Position numbers and translations under genes: made by a program. From the IMG/VR virus record IMGVR_UViG_3300037191_001062, positions 1 to 56,090 of that record: a stretch of DNA of 56,090 nucleotides; one strand, given 5' to 3'. Below are positions 1 to 7,168 of the stretch, in pieces. Source of the stretch: a virus. Below the pieces are notes generated by a model that saw only the letters and a list, made by a program, of their open reading frames with translations, had not been told where the DNA came from and did not search any database. Within the stretch, counting starts at the first letter, position 1; each line of letters starts with the position of its first letter.

Positions 1-45
1 ATAAATTGATAAACCTTTAAAAAAACTTGAATTAGGAAATAAATT
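1..45 (+). promoter_or_regulatory. 3' part of an early promoter leader
   Basis: This stretch closely matches the leader that follows the promoter at 3122-3150 (ATAAATTGATAAACC, then an AGGAA ribosome site just before ATG). The -35 and -10 boxes would lie to the left of the window. Confidence 0.6.
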
Positions 46-363
46 ATGTATAATTTTGCAAATTGTCACGGTTACTCTGACGTAACTCCTTATGAAGTTG
101 TTCGTGCTGTTTCTGCTAAAACTATGGATATTCGTAGAATGAATTCTGTACGTGATGAAACGTTTAAATTGGAATTTCATGTTGGTGGGTTCTCTGCGAA
201 TTGTTCAAATCAAAACGATCAAAGATGGTTTATAACACCTGATACTGAATCTTCAGTTATCCGCATCAGATATAGCAAAGCAAATGATAGATGGCAAGAT
301 GCTGGCGGCTCTCGTTACTTGTTATCTGAAAAGCCTGTAAAATTTTATGATTATAATTATTAA
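46..363 (+). CDS. small early protein, unknown
   Basis: A 105-residue soluble protein that I do not recognise. The start follows the conserved early leader with an AGGAA ribosome site, which supports the ATG at 46. There is no membrane segment or obvious motif. A 12-bp hairpin closes the unit at 377-401, so it is probably a single-gene early transcript. Confidence 0.6.
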   Translation: MYNFANCHGYSDVTPYEVVRAVSAKTMDIRRMNSVRDETFKLEFHVGGFSANCSNQNDQRWFITPDTESSVIRIRYSKANDRWQDAGGSRYLLSEKPVKFYDYNY

Positions 364-376
364 ATTAATATAGACA

Positions 377-401
377 ATGAGGGTGGAAATTCCACCCTCA
401 T
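377..401 (+). terminator. hairpin after the first gene
   Basis: A perfect inverted repeat, ATGAGGGTGGAA and its complement, separated by one base. It sits just downstream of the stop codon. No T-run follows, so it may be a weak terminator or an RNA-stabilising end. Confidence 0.5.
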
Positions 402-535
402 CGATATACACGGATTCTAGAATAAAATTAGAGCCCGTTTAAATATGGAGATTTTAAAAACTCTTTCGAAAATGCAAAATATAACAAACTATTAACAAAC
501 TTAAATTTATAATAACAACCAAAGGAAAAAACTAA

Positions 536-1399
536 ATGCAAAAAACATTACCAATTAAAACTATCGTAGCATCTATCATTGGACTACTAATATTTCTTCT
601 ATTGTGGTCAAGCTGGTACACTGTATCTGAAGGACACGTGGGAATCGTTAAACGCTTCTCTGAAGCAAAAAGTCAACAAAACCCAGGTTTGCGATTTAAA
701 ATACCATTCGCAGATACTGTCGAAGAAATTGAAATCCGTACTCGTAAAAACGAAGAAGCAATGACTTCAAGCACTGCAGAACAAATGCCAGTCACAGTGA
801 AGGTGTCTGTTAACTGGACAGTCGACAAAACTGCTGCGCTTGAATTATTTAAACAATACGGCGGCCTTCAACAATTTGAAAATCGAATATTAGATCCACG
901 ATTCCGTTCTGCTACCAAGGATGTTATTCCTAAGTTTACTGCGGAAAAGTTAATACAAGATCGTAGTTCTGCTATTATGTTGATTGAATCATTATTAATT
1001 GAAGAAATGACTCCGTTCCCAGTCAAAGTTGATAACATTCAAATTGAGAATATTACGTTACCACCAAAGTACTTGCAATCAATTGAAACTAAACAGACTG
1101 CTAAAAACTTAGCTGATGCTGAACAATTCAATCTTGATAAGCAAGCACTAGTTGCTCAACAGGGTGTTAACATAGCAAAAGCAAAAGCTGACGGTATTAA
1201 CTTTGTTGCTGAAGCTGAAGCGAACTCAATTCGATTAAAAGGTGAAGCTGAAGCTTCCGCTATTAAAGCAAAAGCTGCTGCACTGAAAAGTAATCCACTT
1301 ATTGTCGACTTAACTGAAGCACAACAATGGAATGGTCAATTGCCATATACCATCCTTGGTGAAGGCGGAATGCCGATATTGGATATGCGCACAAATTAA
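536..1399 (+). CDS. Band-7/SPFH (prohibitin-like) membrane protein
   Basis: A 287-residue protein with an N-terminal membrane anchor (about residues 9-27), then an SPFH/Band-7 domain (TVSEGHVGIVKRF onwards) and an Ala/Glu/Lys-rich coiled coil (about 185-250, with KAKADGINFVAEAEANS and GEAEASAIKAKAAAL). Band-7 proteins form membrane-associated oligomeric scaffolds. They recur in large and marine phages, where their job is not established; protecting the cell envelope or inhibiting host proteases are guesses. An AAAGGAAAAA ribosome site precedes the ATG. A strong terminator follows at 1418. Confidence 0.88.
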   Translation: MQKTLPIKTIVASIIGLLIFLLLWSSWYTVSEGHVGIVKRFSEAKSQQNPGLRFKIPFADTVEEIEIRTRKNEEAMTSSTAEQMPVTVKVSVNWTVDKTAALELFKQYGGLQQFENRILDPRFRSATKDVIPKFTAEKLIQDRSSAIMLIESLLIEEMTPFPVKVDNIQIENITLPPKYLQSIETKQTAKNLADAEQFNLDKQALVAQQGVNIAKAKADGINFVAEAEANSIRLKGEAEASAIKAKAAALKSNPLIVDLTEAQQWNGQLPYTILGEGGMPILDMRTN

Positions 1400-1417
1400 A
1401 ATAAAATAAACTAATTA

Positions 1418-1449
1418 AAAGGTTCTCCTTAATTGCGAGAACCTTTTTT
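1418..1449 (+). terminator. rho-independent terminator
   Basis: Stem AAAGGTTCTC pairs with GAGAACCTTT across a 9-base loop and runs into a T-run. It lies directly after the Band-7 gene. Confidence 0.85.
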
Positions 1450-1470
1450 GTTTGTAATCTAAAATAAGCT

Positions 1471-1499
1471 TTGACATTTATTTTAATTTGTATTATTAT
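1471..1499 (+). promoter_or_regulatory. early sigma70-type promoter
   Basis: TTGACA (1471-1476), 17-base spacer, TATTAT (1494-1499), followed by the CATAAATTAATAAAGG leader of the gene at 1531. Confidence 0.85.
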
Positions 1500-1530
1500 A
1501 ATTCCATAAATTAATAAAGGAAACTACACT

Positions 1531-2019
1531 ATGTATAATGAAATGCTACCATTAATCAAAGACTATTTGGACTCTTGTACTAACATAATGGGAGACGGAA
1601 GTAAAAAAGCAACTACTCACCAGTCACTTGTGAAAATACATGTTAAACATCACGGTGGTGATGAAGATGATATACACAGAAAAACAAGAGTTCTTACTGA
1701 TAACTTAGATAATACTGTAGGTCTTGATTTGAATGATATTCCTTCTTATGGCGTTCATTGTCCTGTATTTTATCATAAGTGGTGTTTGATAACCGGAGTT
1801 ATCAAAGAATTTGAAACTCATACTGAAAGGATGTTTAAGCAAGTTATGACAAAAAATATTAGATATGCGAACGGTATCTTAAATAGTTATGCTTATAAAA
1901 TTAAAGATCATAGTGTTATTAATGAAACCCCTCTCTGGGCTATCTACGAGAACAGATCGAATCACATAATTAAAGTTACACAAAACAAATACTTTGGTTG
2001 TACTGTTGAAGAAATTTAA
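1531..2019 (+). CDS. early protein, unknown
   Basis: A 162-residue protein with no family I recognise. It is Cys- and His-containing, without membrane segments. It has its own promoter (1471) and an AAAGGAAA ribosome site. The next early promoter begins right after its stop, so it is a monocistronic unit. Confidence 0.6.
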   Translation: MYNEMLPLIKDYLDSCTNIMGDGSKKATTHQSLVKIHVKHHGGDEDDIHRKTRVLTDNLDNTVGLDLNDIPSYGVHCPVFYHKWCLITGVIKEFETHTERMFKQVMTKNIRYANGILNSYAYKIKDHSVINETPLWAIYENRSNHIIKVTQNKYFGCTVEEI

Positions 2020-2026
2020 TTAAACG

Positions 2027-2055
2027 TTGACATTTTACTTTGATTTTAGTATAAT
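2027..2055 (+). promoter_or_regulatory. early sigma70-type promoter
   Basis: TTGACA (2027-2032), 17-base spacer, TATAAT (2050-2055), then AGTTACATAAATTGATAAAGG. Confidence 0.9.
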
Positions 2056-2085
2056 AGTTACATAAATTGATAAAGGTAATATATT

Positions 2086-2268
2086 ATGATGACATTCAAG
2101 GCTGTTTATAAATCTATCTCGACACATACTAGTAAAACCGCAGGGCGTCGCACTGATTTAGTAGTAGGCGGTAAATCCGAGGAGAGAGCTTTAGCAAAAT
2201 GTCCGGACACAATCGAGATATGTAGTACTACTTACAAATTTTATAAATTGATTCTGATCTATGGCTAA
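2086..2268 (+). CDS. small early protein, unknown
   Basis: A 60-residue ORF starting 10 bases behind the conserved AAAGG leader. Basic N-terminus, no recognised domain. The placement behind a perfect promoter is the main reason to call it. Confidence 0.5.
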   Translation: MMTFKAVYKSISTHTSKTAGRRTDLVVGGKSEERALAKCPDTIEICSTTYKFYKLILIYG

Positions 2269-2302
2269 CATCAAAAACAACACCAAACAGAGAACTATAA
2301 TT

Positions 2303-2554
2303 ATGACTCAAAATAAACATAAAAATTATCTAGAAGAAGCAAAAGTAGAAGTTGTTCAAATTTCAAACTCACAACGAAAAAAACAAGCTGCTGCATTATA
2401 TAATATGAGTAGAGCTGAATCTTTAGCTTATATTGAAGATAGAAAATTATTCCCACCGAAACGAAAAGTATTAACAGCCGCTGAAAAAATAAAAAGAAAG
2501 AAAGCTCAACATATTTTAATACTCGGCGGTGCAATTGGTGTGATTTGTTCTTGA
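2303..2554 (+). CDS. small Lys-rich protein with hydrophobic C-terminus
   Basis: An 83-residue basic protein (MTQNKHKNYLEEAK start) ending in a hydrophobic run (HILILGGAIGVIC). I chose the ATG at 2303; an in-frame ATG at 2261 is also open, but neither has a strong ribosome site. Function unknown. Confidence 0.45.
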   Translation: MTQNKHKNYLEEAKVEVVQISNSQRKKQAAALYNMSRAESLAYIEDRKLFPPKRKVLTAAEKIKRKKAQHILILGGAIGVICS

Positions 2555-2593
2555 GTCATTTGTTTAATATATTAACAGCGTGGATTACTAAAA

Positions 2594-2933
2594 ATGGATA
2601 ATTTAAAACTTTGGTCAGACGAACATGATTTCGAATTGCGAGACATCGCCCGAGATGTCTCGCAATTCTATATATAACTTGTATGAAGATATAAGAGTAT
2701 TGAAAAAGTATATAGCATCACTAACAAAGACACAATGGCTGAGTGTTAAAGATAATACACCACCGTTTCACACTCCAATACTCTTTTATGCCGGTAAACA
2801 TATTGGTACATTAAGAGGAGAGTTTTGCCGCAACTCTCACACATTTCGAGACACAAATGGAAACAAATTTTATAAGTCTGATATTTCATATTGGACGAAT
2901 TTACCAGCAGATCCAACACAGGAAAAACAATAA
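2594..2933 (+). pseudogene. DUF551-like protein, apparently frameshifted near its 5' end
   Basis: The 3' part (about 2679-2933) encodes a DUF551-like sequence: WLSVKDNTPPFHTPILFYAG then SYWTNLPADP. Two 5' ends are possible. An ATG at 2594 opens 27 codons (MDNLKLWSDEHDFELRDIAR...) that stop at TAA 2675-2677; a +1 shift there would join it smoothly to NLYEDIRVLKKYIASL. Otherwise translation starts at ATG 2625 in the downstream frame, where no ribosome site is visible and the first residues read as an out-of-frame copy of the other ORF. A 15-bp perfect hairpin (2633-2668) ends just before the shift point. It may be a sequence error, a decayed gene or recoding. Confidence 0.5.
2633..2668 (+). repeat. 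15-bp perfect inverted repeat (hairpin)
   Basis: GAATTGCGAGACATC and its exact complement flank a 6-base loop (GCCCGA). The hairpin lies within coding sequence, directly upstream of an apparent frameshift. It has no T-run and so is not a terminator. Confidence 0.9.
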
Positions 2934-2935
2934 TA

Positions 2936-3118
2936 ATGAGAACAAAGAGAACAAACAAAATCGTTTTTGTAAAAATAATTTTCTTCATCATATGGATTTG
3001 GGGTATTGTGTTGGCTAAGGGCTTTTGGTCAACCCTCATTGCTTTTTCCATACCGTTTTGGGCTTTCTACTTAGTTGTAGAGTCACTTCTTATTAGATAC
3101 GAATTTGTATCAATATAA
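2936..3118 (+). CDS. small membrane protein
   Basis: A 60-residue protein with a basic start (MRTKRTNK) and two predicted membrane helices (about residues 9-27 and 30-50). I chose the ATG at 2936, two bases after the upstream stop with AGGAAAAA before it, over a longer ORF start at 2891 inside the previous gene. Function unknown. Confidence 0.55.
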   Translation: MRTKRTNKIVFVKIIFFIIWIWGIVLAKGFWSTLIAFSIPFWAFYLVVESLLIRYEFVSI

Positions 3119-3121
3119 CTG

Positions 3122-3150
3122 TTGACATTTCGCTTTGATTATAGTATAAT
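3122..3150 (+). promoter_or_regulatory. early sigma70-type promoter
   Basis: TTGACA (3122-3127), spacer with the shared TTTCGCTTTGATT, TATAAT (3145-3150), then the ATAAATTGATAAACC leader. Confidence 0.9.
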
Positions 3151-3200
3151 AGTTACATAAATTGATAAACCTTTAAAAAACTTAAATTAGGAATTAAATT

Positions 3201-3542
3201 ATGAACAACAATACTTATTGGGCCAATAACGGAAAATATGACAAAGCTCAAAAAGAGCTTTGCGAATTGATACCAATTACTGGTTGTGTTGATAACCCAC
3301 GTAGTAAAAACAAAAAGCTTGAGAAATTTCGCAAAGCATCAAATTGTTACTATGACCTGTATAACAATGGTCTTTGTAATAGAGCAGCACAATTTGCCAA
3401 AATATTCGGAATTCCTTCTCGCAATTATGGCAACTACAGTAGCGGTTATATATCATGTTTATATGATGAAGTTGAATTAGAAATGAACTCTATTATCGAA
3501 GCTGCTGCTTTAGAACAAGGTTTTGAATCTTTGTTAAAATAA
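3201..3542 (+). CDS. early protein, unknown
   Basis: A 113-residue soluble protein behind its own promoter, with an AGGAATTAAATT leader directly before the ATG. It begins MNNNTYWANNGKYDKAQKEL. No recognised motif. The next promoter follows immediately, so it is monocistronic. Confidence 0.6.
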   Translation: MNNNTYWANNGKYDKAQKELCELIPITGCVDNPRSKNKKLEKFRKASNCYYDLYNNGLCNRAAQFAKIFGIPSRNYGNYSSGYISCLYDEVELEMNSIIEAAALEQGFESLLK

Positions 3543-3545
3543 TAG

Positions 3546-3574
3546 TTGACATTTTCTTTTAGTGGTGTTATAAT
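3546..3574 (+). promoter_or_regulatory. early sigma70-type promoter
   Basis: TTGACA (3546-3551), 17-base spacer, TATAAT (3569-3574). It precedes the small membrane-protein gene at 3609 and the ClpP-like/GroES-like unit. Confidence 0.88.
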
Positions 3575-3608
3575 AGTCTCATAAGTTAAATCAAGGAGTA
3601 ATAGTTAG

Positions 3609-3773
3609 ATGGAAGTTCTTGTATTATTTTTTATAATTATAGTAATAATGGTCTTATTGGTTAAATTATTTTTAAACATTATCTTATTTATATTTAAATT
3701 TGCTTGGTACTTTTTAGTTGGTTTTATACTGTTATTGATATTTGCTTCAGTAGCAGCACATAGTGTCATTTAA
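3609..3773 (+). CDS. 54-residue hydrophobic membrane peptide
   Basis: The ORF begins MEVLVLFFIIIVIMVLL and is almost wholly hydrophobic: two closely spaced membrane helices and a short AAHSVI end. AAGGAG lies upstream at about 3594-3599. It is the first gene after the promoter at 3546. Function unknown; size and composition resemble phage membrane-active early peptides. Confidence 0.6.
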   Translation: MEVLVLFFIIIVIMVLLVKLFLNIILFIFKFAWYFLVGFILLLIFASVAAHSVI

Positions 3774-3798
3774 ATTGCATAAATAAACGGAATATATC

Positions 3799-4077
3799 AT
3801 GTATAAAGTATGGGTAATAAAAAACAACGGTAACAATAACGAAGAACATTTTAATAGCGCACAAGAATCAATTAATTACGCAAAAGAATGCTCTCTTAGA
3901 GCTCTATGTGCTTTTAGGACTCAAGGAAATGGCATCGTTACATATCAATATGGTGAGCAAGTAACTGACCAGCAAATAATAAAAGATTTATACGAAACAA
4001 CCGAAGCAATTGAAAATTCTAAAAACGAATTTTACGCTAAAGATGGCCGCGGTAAAGCTTGTCGTCGTAAAGTTTAA
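3799..4077 (+). CDS. small protein, unknown
   Basis: A 92-residue protein with a basic tail (GRGKACRRKV). It lies between the membrane peptide and the ClpP-like gene, 17 bases before the latter. No recognised family. Confidence 0.55.
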   Translation: MYKVWVIKNNGNNNEEHFNSAQESINYAKECSLRALCAFRTQGNGIVTYQYGEQVTDQQIIKDLYETTEAIENSKNEFYAKDGRGKACRRKV

Positions 4078-4094
4078 TTGATACAAGGAACTAC

Positions 4095-4706
4095 ATGAAA
4101 AAAAATAAATTTGATAATAACTTCTTAGATTTACTGCAGCCAAGCAAATCTAAGGATTTCTTTACTTCCAGATCAACTGATGTTGTTCATGATTTTTACT
4201 TATCAGGACCAGTAGAAACTCCAGAATATTACGTCGAATGGTTTAATATAATTAGAAACTGCAGTGAAGCTGATACAGTACATATACATATTAACTCGTG
4301 TGGTGGTGATCTACTTGCTGCTATACAGATGATGCGAGTTTTGCGCGAGTGTCGGGCTACTGTAATTGCTTCAGTTGAAGGCGCTTGTATGTCAGCGGCA
4401 ACAATGATATTCTTGAGTGCTGATGTATTCGAATTATCTAGTCATACAATGTTTATGTTCCACAACTATGCTGGAAAAACCTCTGGTAAAGGTGGAGAAA
4501 TGTATAGTCAAATAATTCATGAACGCTGTTGGTCAGCTAAATTATTAAGAGATGTTTACTGCGGTTTTTTAACAAAAAGAGAAATCAAAGATATGCTTAA
4601 TAATAAAGATTTGTGGATGGATGGTAAAGAAGTTTTACTGCGCCTAGAGAAACGTTCGTGCAAATTAGAAAAACGCGAAGCTAAGAAAAAAGCCAAAGTT
4701 GATTAA
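4095..4706 (+). CDS. ClpP-like serine protease
   Basis: A 203-residue ClpP/crotonase-fold protease. The triad is visible: Ser100 in EGACMSAAT, His123 in MFHNYAG and Asp172 in NNKDLWMD, with the substrate-binding HINSCGGDLLAA loop at 65-76. A Lys/Glu-rich tail (residues 183-203) extends beyond the usual fold. ClpP forms peptidase rings that work with AAA+ unfoldases; in some phages ClpP-like proteins act as head-maturation proteases. It sits just upstream of a GroES-like gene among early genes, which favours a protein-quality or host-takeover role, but this is inference. Confidence 0.85.
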   Translation: MKKNKFDNNFLDLLQPSKSKDFFTSRSTDVVHDFYLSGPVETPEYYVEWFNIIRNCSEADTVHIHINSCGGDLLAAIQMMRVLRECRATVIASVEGACMSAATMIFLSADVFELSSHTMFMFHNYAGKTSGKGGEMYSQIIHERCWSAKLLRDVYCGFLTKREIKDMLNNKDLWMDGKEVLLRLEKRSCKLEKREAKKKAKVD

Positions 4707-4731
4707 ACAACAACAATAAAGAGAAATTATA

Positions 4732-4986
4732 ATGAAACCATTAAAGAATTTTGTACTAGTAACCGAAATAAAAACAAACGATAAGTTGACAGAAAGTGGC
4801 ATAATCTTAACACAGCGAGTTACAACAGGTGCATTACCAGGGTTAGTCTTGGAAGTTGGCTCATTGGTTGAGGATATTGAACAGGGTAATAAAGTTGCTC
4901 TTGATTGGGCTAAGGGATTACCTGTTACAGTAGAGGGTGTTAAGTGCATCTTAGTTAGCGATGAATTTATCCGAGCAATCTACTAA
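4732..4986 (+). CDS. GroES-like co-chaperonin (gp31-like role)
   Basis: An 84-residue protein with the GroES/Cpn10 pattern: MKPLKNFVLVTEI strand, a short mobile-loop-like segment (ESGIILTQRVTTGALP), then GLVLEVG, the GNKVALDWAKG strand and a VSDEFIRAIY end. In T4-type phages gp31 replaces GroES so that host GroEL can fold the large capsid protein. It is shorter than E. coli GroES (97 residues). It lies 25 bases after the ClpP-like gene. The identity rests on pattern, not on an alignment. Confidence 0.75.
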   Translation: MKPLKNFVLVTEIKTNDKLTESGIILTQRVTTGALPGLVLEVGSLVEDIEQGNKVALDWAKGLPVTVEGVKCILVSDEFIRAIY

Positions 4987-4998
4987 GGAGGATGACAT

Positions 4999-5178
4999 TT
5001 GCCTACATATACATATGAATGTATTAAATGTAAAAAAGTTATTGACACAGTTCAGCGTATGTCAGATGACGCATTGACTAACTGTGAAGAATGCGCTGGA
5101 GATTTGAAAAAGATTATCACCTCTACTGGCGGATTTCAATTGAAAGGTAAGGGTTGGTTTAAGAGTGGCGGTTACTAA
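4999..5178 (+). CDS. FmdB-like zinc ribbon protein
   Basis: A 59-residue protein starting at TTG with an AAGGAGG ribosome site 8 bases upstream. The sequence PTYTYECIKC...NCEEC holds two CxxC pairs, followed by GDLKKIITSTGGFQLKGKGW, which is typical of FmdB-family regulatory zinc ribbons. It is translated right after the GroES-like gene. Confidence 0.8.
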   Translation: MPTYTYECIKCKKVIDTVQRMSDDALTNCEECAGDLKKIITSTGGFQLKGKGWFKSGGY

Positions 5179-5187
5179 AAATAAATG

Positions 5188-5216
5188 TTGACATTTTCTT
5201 TTTGTTGTGTTATAAT
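5188..5216 (+). promoter_or_regulatory. early sigma70-type promoter
   Basis: TTGACA (5188-5193), 17-base spacer, TATAAT (5211-5216). It drives the 5248-6847 cluster including heme oxygenase. Confidence 0.88.
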
Positions 5217-5247
5217 AACATATTAATAATAAAAGTGAAAAGTTTAG

Positions 5248-5499
5248 ATGATTGCAGAAAGAAAAACAAAATTCATTAACGTTACTAGATTTTCAATTTT
5301 TATTGTTGCAATTGTAATAATATCAGTAGCGTCTTATGTTCGAACTACTGATACTGCAGCTGGATTATTACAAGTTATCTTATCAATTCCATCGTGTTTT
5401 TACGTTATATTTTTTATATTAGGTGTTAAAGATGAATACAACAAAACAAAAGAAACCAAACTCAAGAAACTTAGTCGCAAAGCATGCGAGGACGTTTAA
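5248..5499 (+). CDS. two-helix membrane protein
   Basis: An 83-residue protein with two predicted membrane helices (about residues 14-30 and 40-59) and a basic cytoplasmic tail. Its 3' end overlaps the gene at 5432 in another frame. Function unknown. Confidence 0.6.
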   Translation: MIAERKTKFINVTRFSIFIVAIVIISVASYVRTTDTAAGLLQVILSIPSCFYVIFFILGVKDEYNKTKETKLKKLSRKACEDV

Positions 5500-5563
5500 C
5501 AAATCTATAGTTATGATTGATCGGAAACGTGAAGCAAAGAAAAATGGCGATTATTATCAATGA
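5432..5563 (+). CDS. small basic phage protein (VAKHARTFNK type)
   Basis: A 43-residue basic protein, MNTTKQKKPNSRNLVAKHA... with RTFNKSIV and DRKREAK. This NxVAKHARxFNKxxVxxDRK pattern recurs as a tiny conserved protein in many tailed phages. It overlaps the last 68 bases of the membrane-protein gene in a different frame, so it is easily missed. Function unknown. Confidence 0.7.
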   Translation: MNTTKQKKPNSRNLVAKHARTFNKSIVMIDRKREAKKNGDYYQ

Positions 5564-5594
5564 AATACAACTGTAAATAGGAATAGAAATAACA

Positions 5595-6170
5595 ATGACA
5601 CTAAACTTAAGAGAACTGACCAAAGAGAATCATAATAATATAGAAGGCTCAGATTTTGCTGAAATATTATTAGGCGGAAGAATAAATCCACTACTATATT
5701 ACCAGTATCTCTCGGCCCAGTATGAGATTTATGAAGCACTTGAGTCGTTAGTGACAATTCCGTCAAAACTTAAAACTGTTTTTCGAGCTTCTCATATAAT
5801 GCAAGATATGCATGGACTTGAAGATGAGTATGGACTTGAAGAAATAACCGAAAACCTCGAATCAGTTAGTTCATATATTAGTCATATAACCGAGCTTAGC
5901 GCAAAAGGAGAACATGATAAGCTATTAGCTCATCTGTACGTTCGGCATTTTGGTGATTTACATGGTGGTCAAATAATCAAAAAGAGAGTCCCTGGTTCTG
6001 GTACAATGTATGAGTTTACTGGTCGCAAACAGTTGATCACAGATCTTCGTAGTATGTTAAATAATGATATGGCCCCAGAAGCTATTGTCTGTTTTAAGTT
6101 TGCAGAGCTATTATTTTTAGAATTAGTTGATAATTTTGAAGGTGAAGATTTTGAAGTTGATGATCTATAA
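5595..6170 (+). CDS. heme oxygenase
   Basis: A 191-residue all-helical protein matching the HO1 family: LRELTKENHNNIE with likely proximal heme ligand His13, then LYYQYLSAQYEIYEALE, and the distal-helix signature YVRHFGDLHGGQI (about residues 116-127). Heme oxygenase opens heme to biliverdin, releasing CO and iron. Phage versions are known from cyanophages (bilin synthesis) and other marine T4-like phages. There are no bilin reductase genes in this window, so iron release or redox roles are possible. Its stop overlaps the next ATG (TAATG). Confidence 0.85.
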   Translation: MTLNLRELTKENHNNIEGSDFAEILLGGRINPLLYYQYLSAQYEIYEALESLVTIPSKLKTVFRASHIMQDMHGLEDEYGLEEITENLESVSSYISHITELSAKGEHDKLLAHLYVRHFGDLHGGQIIKKRVPGSGTMYEFTGRKQLITDLRSMLNNDMAPEAIVCFKFAELLFLELVDNFEGEDFEVDDL

Positions 6171-6847
6171 TGGATATCAATCCACTCTGGGATAAACTTG
6201 ATACATTTGCATCAAGTCTTAGCGAAACGTTTAATAATCATTTAAAACCGTTTATAAACGAAAAACATGATCAGCAATTCGATGGGTGGACTGATTCTTT
6301 CTGGTGTAGTGATAACATTAGAAAGTGTCATTTGAAAACGATTAACGATGGTAGAATGTGGTTGCTACATATCAATATATTTCCAAGAGAAAATGTTAAC
6401 TTACCTATTCTTGGTTTTGATATAGTTGCATCTAAAACTAAAATAAGTGGTTCGTTTTTTGACTTTTCTCCTGTTATAAAAGATCAAGTTCATCCATTAT
6501 GCGAACTGTTTAAAGCGTCTGTTAAGGATATTAAATGGAATAAACCAAGAGATTTACCTGAATGGGCTACTGAAATATTCTCAGACAACATGGTTGCTGC
6601 TGGTTCTATCACTTATGGTGATGAGTTAGAACAGTTGATTTGTTTATCTACTAACCTTATTAAGGCTTATTTGGCTTCTTGCAATGATATTAAAATGATT
6701 ACTACCTTACCAACTAAAACTCAACTTAACAAATATTGTGAAAATCAGAAGATGAATAAGCACCTGCATAGATCTATACTTGCTATGGGCATATCAGAAC
6801 AAGCTAAAGATAGATATATTAATAACGTTTTATTTGAAGAAATTTAA
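6170..6847 (+). CDS. unknown protein coupled to heme oxygenase
   Basis: A 225-residue soluble protein translationally coupled to heme oxygenase through a TAATG overlap. I see no known motif. The coupling suggests a functional link, but nothing in the sequence shows what it is. Confidence 0.65.
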   Translation: MDINPLWDKLDTFASSLSETFNNHLKPFINEKHDQQFDGWTDSFWCSDNIRKCHLKTINDGRMWLLHINIFPRENVNLPILGFDIVASKTKISGSFFDFSPVIKDQVHPLCELFKASVKDIKWNKPRDLPEWATEIFSDNMVAAGSITYGDELEQLICLSTNLIKAYLASCNDIKMITTLPTKTQLNKYCENQKMNKHLHRSILAMGISEQAKDRYINNVLFEEI

Positions 6848-6855
6848 ATAAAACG

Positions 6856-6884
6856 TTGACATTTATTTATAACTGTGTTATAAT
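6856..6884 (+). promoter_or_regulatory. early sigma70-type promoter
   Basis: TTGACA (6856-6861), 17-base spacer, TATAAT (6879-6884). It precedes the 6932 gene and the replication block. Confidence 0.9.
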
Positions 6885-6931
6885 AGCACATCAAATAGGA
6901 AAAAGCTTATTTGAACAACTAAGGAGATATT

Positions 6932-7168
6932 ATGACTGTAATCGCATTAACACCAGAAAAAATACATCATGAAATATCCCATATGATAGCAAGTGGAATT
7001 CCTTACATCGAAGCTCTTGTTGAATATTCGGAAAAGAACAACATCGAAATTGAAGTTGTTGCTAGTGTAGTTAAAAAATCTGCTGTGTTGCGCGAAAAAG
7101 TTAAAAGTGAAGCTATAAATCTTAGGATGGTATATGACGATGATATCGACATCACAGAATTTAATTAA
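6932..7168 (+). CDS. small protein before gp59
   Basis: A 78-residue, mostly helical protein with a good AAGGAG ribosome site. It begins MTVIALTPEKIHHEISHMI and reads like the late-transcription co-activator or small helical proteins that sit beside T4 gene 59, but I cannot assign it. It overlaps the gp59-like gene by about 30 bases. Confidence 0.65.
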   Translation: MTVIALTPEKIHHEISHMIASGIPYIEALVEYSEKNNIEIEVVASVVKKSAVLREKVKSEAINLRMVYDDDIDITEFN

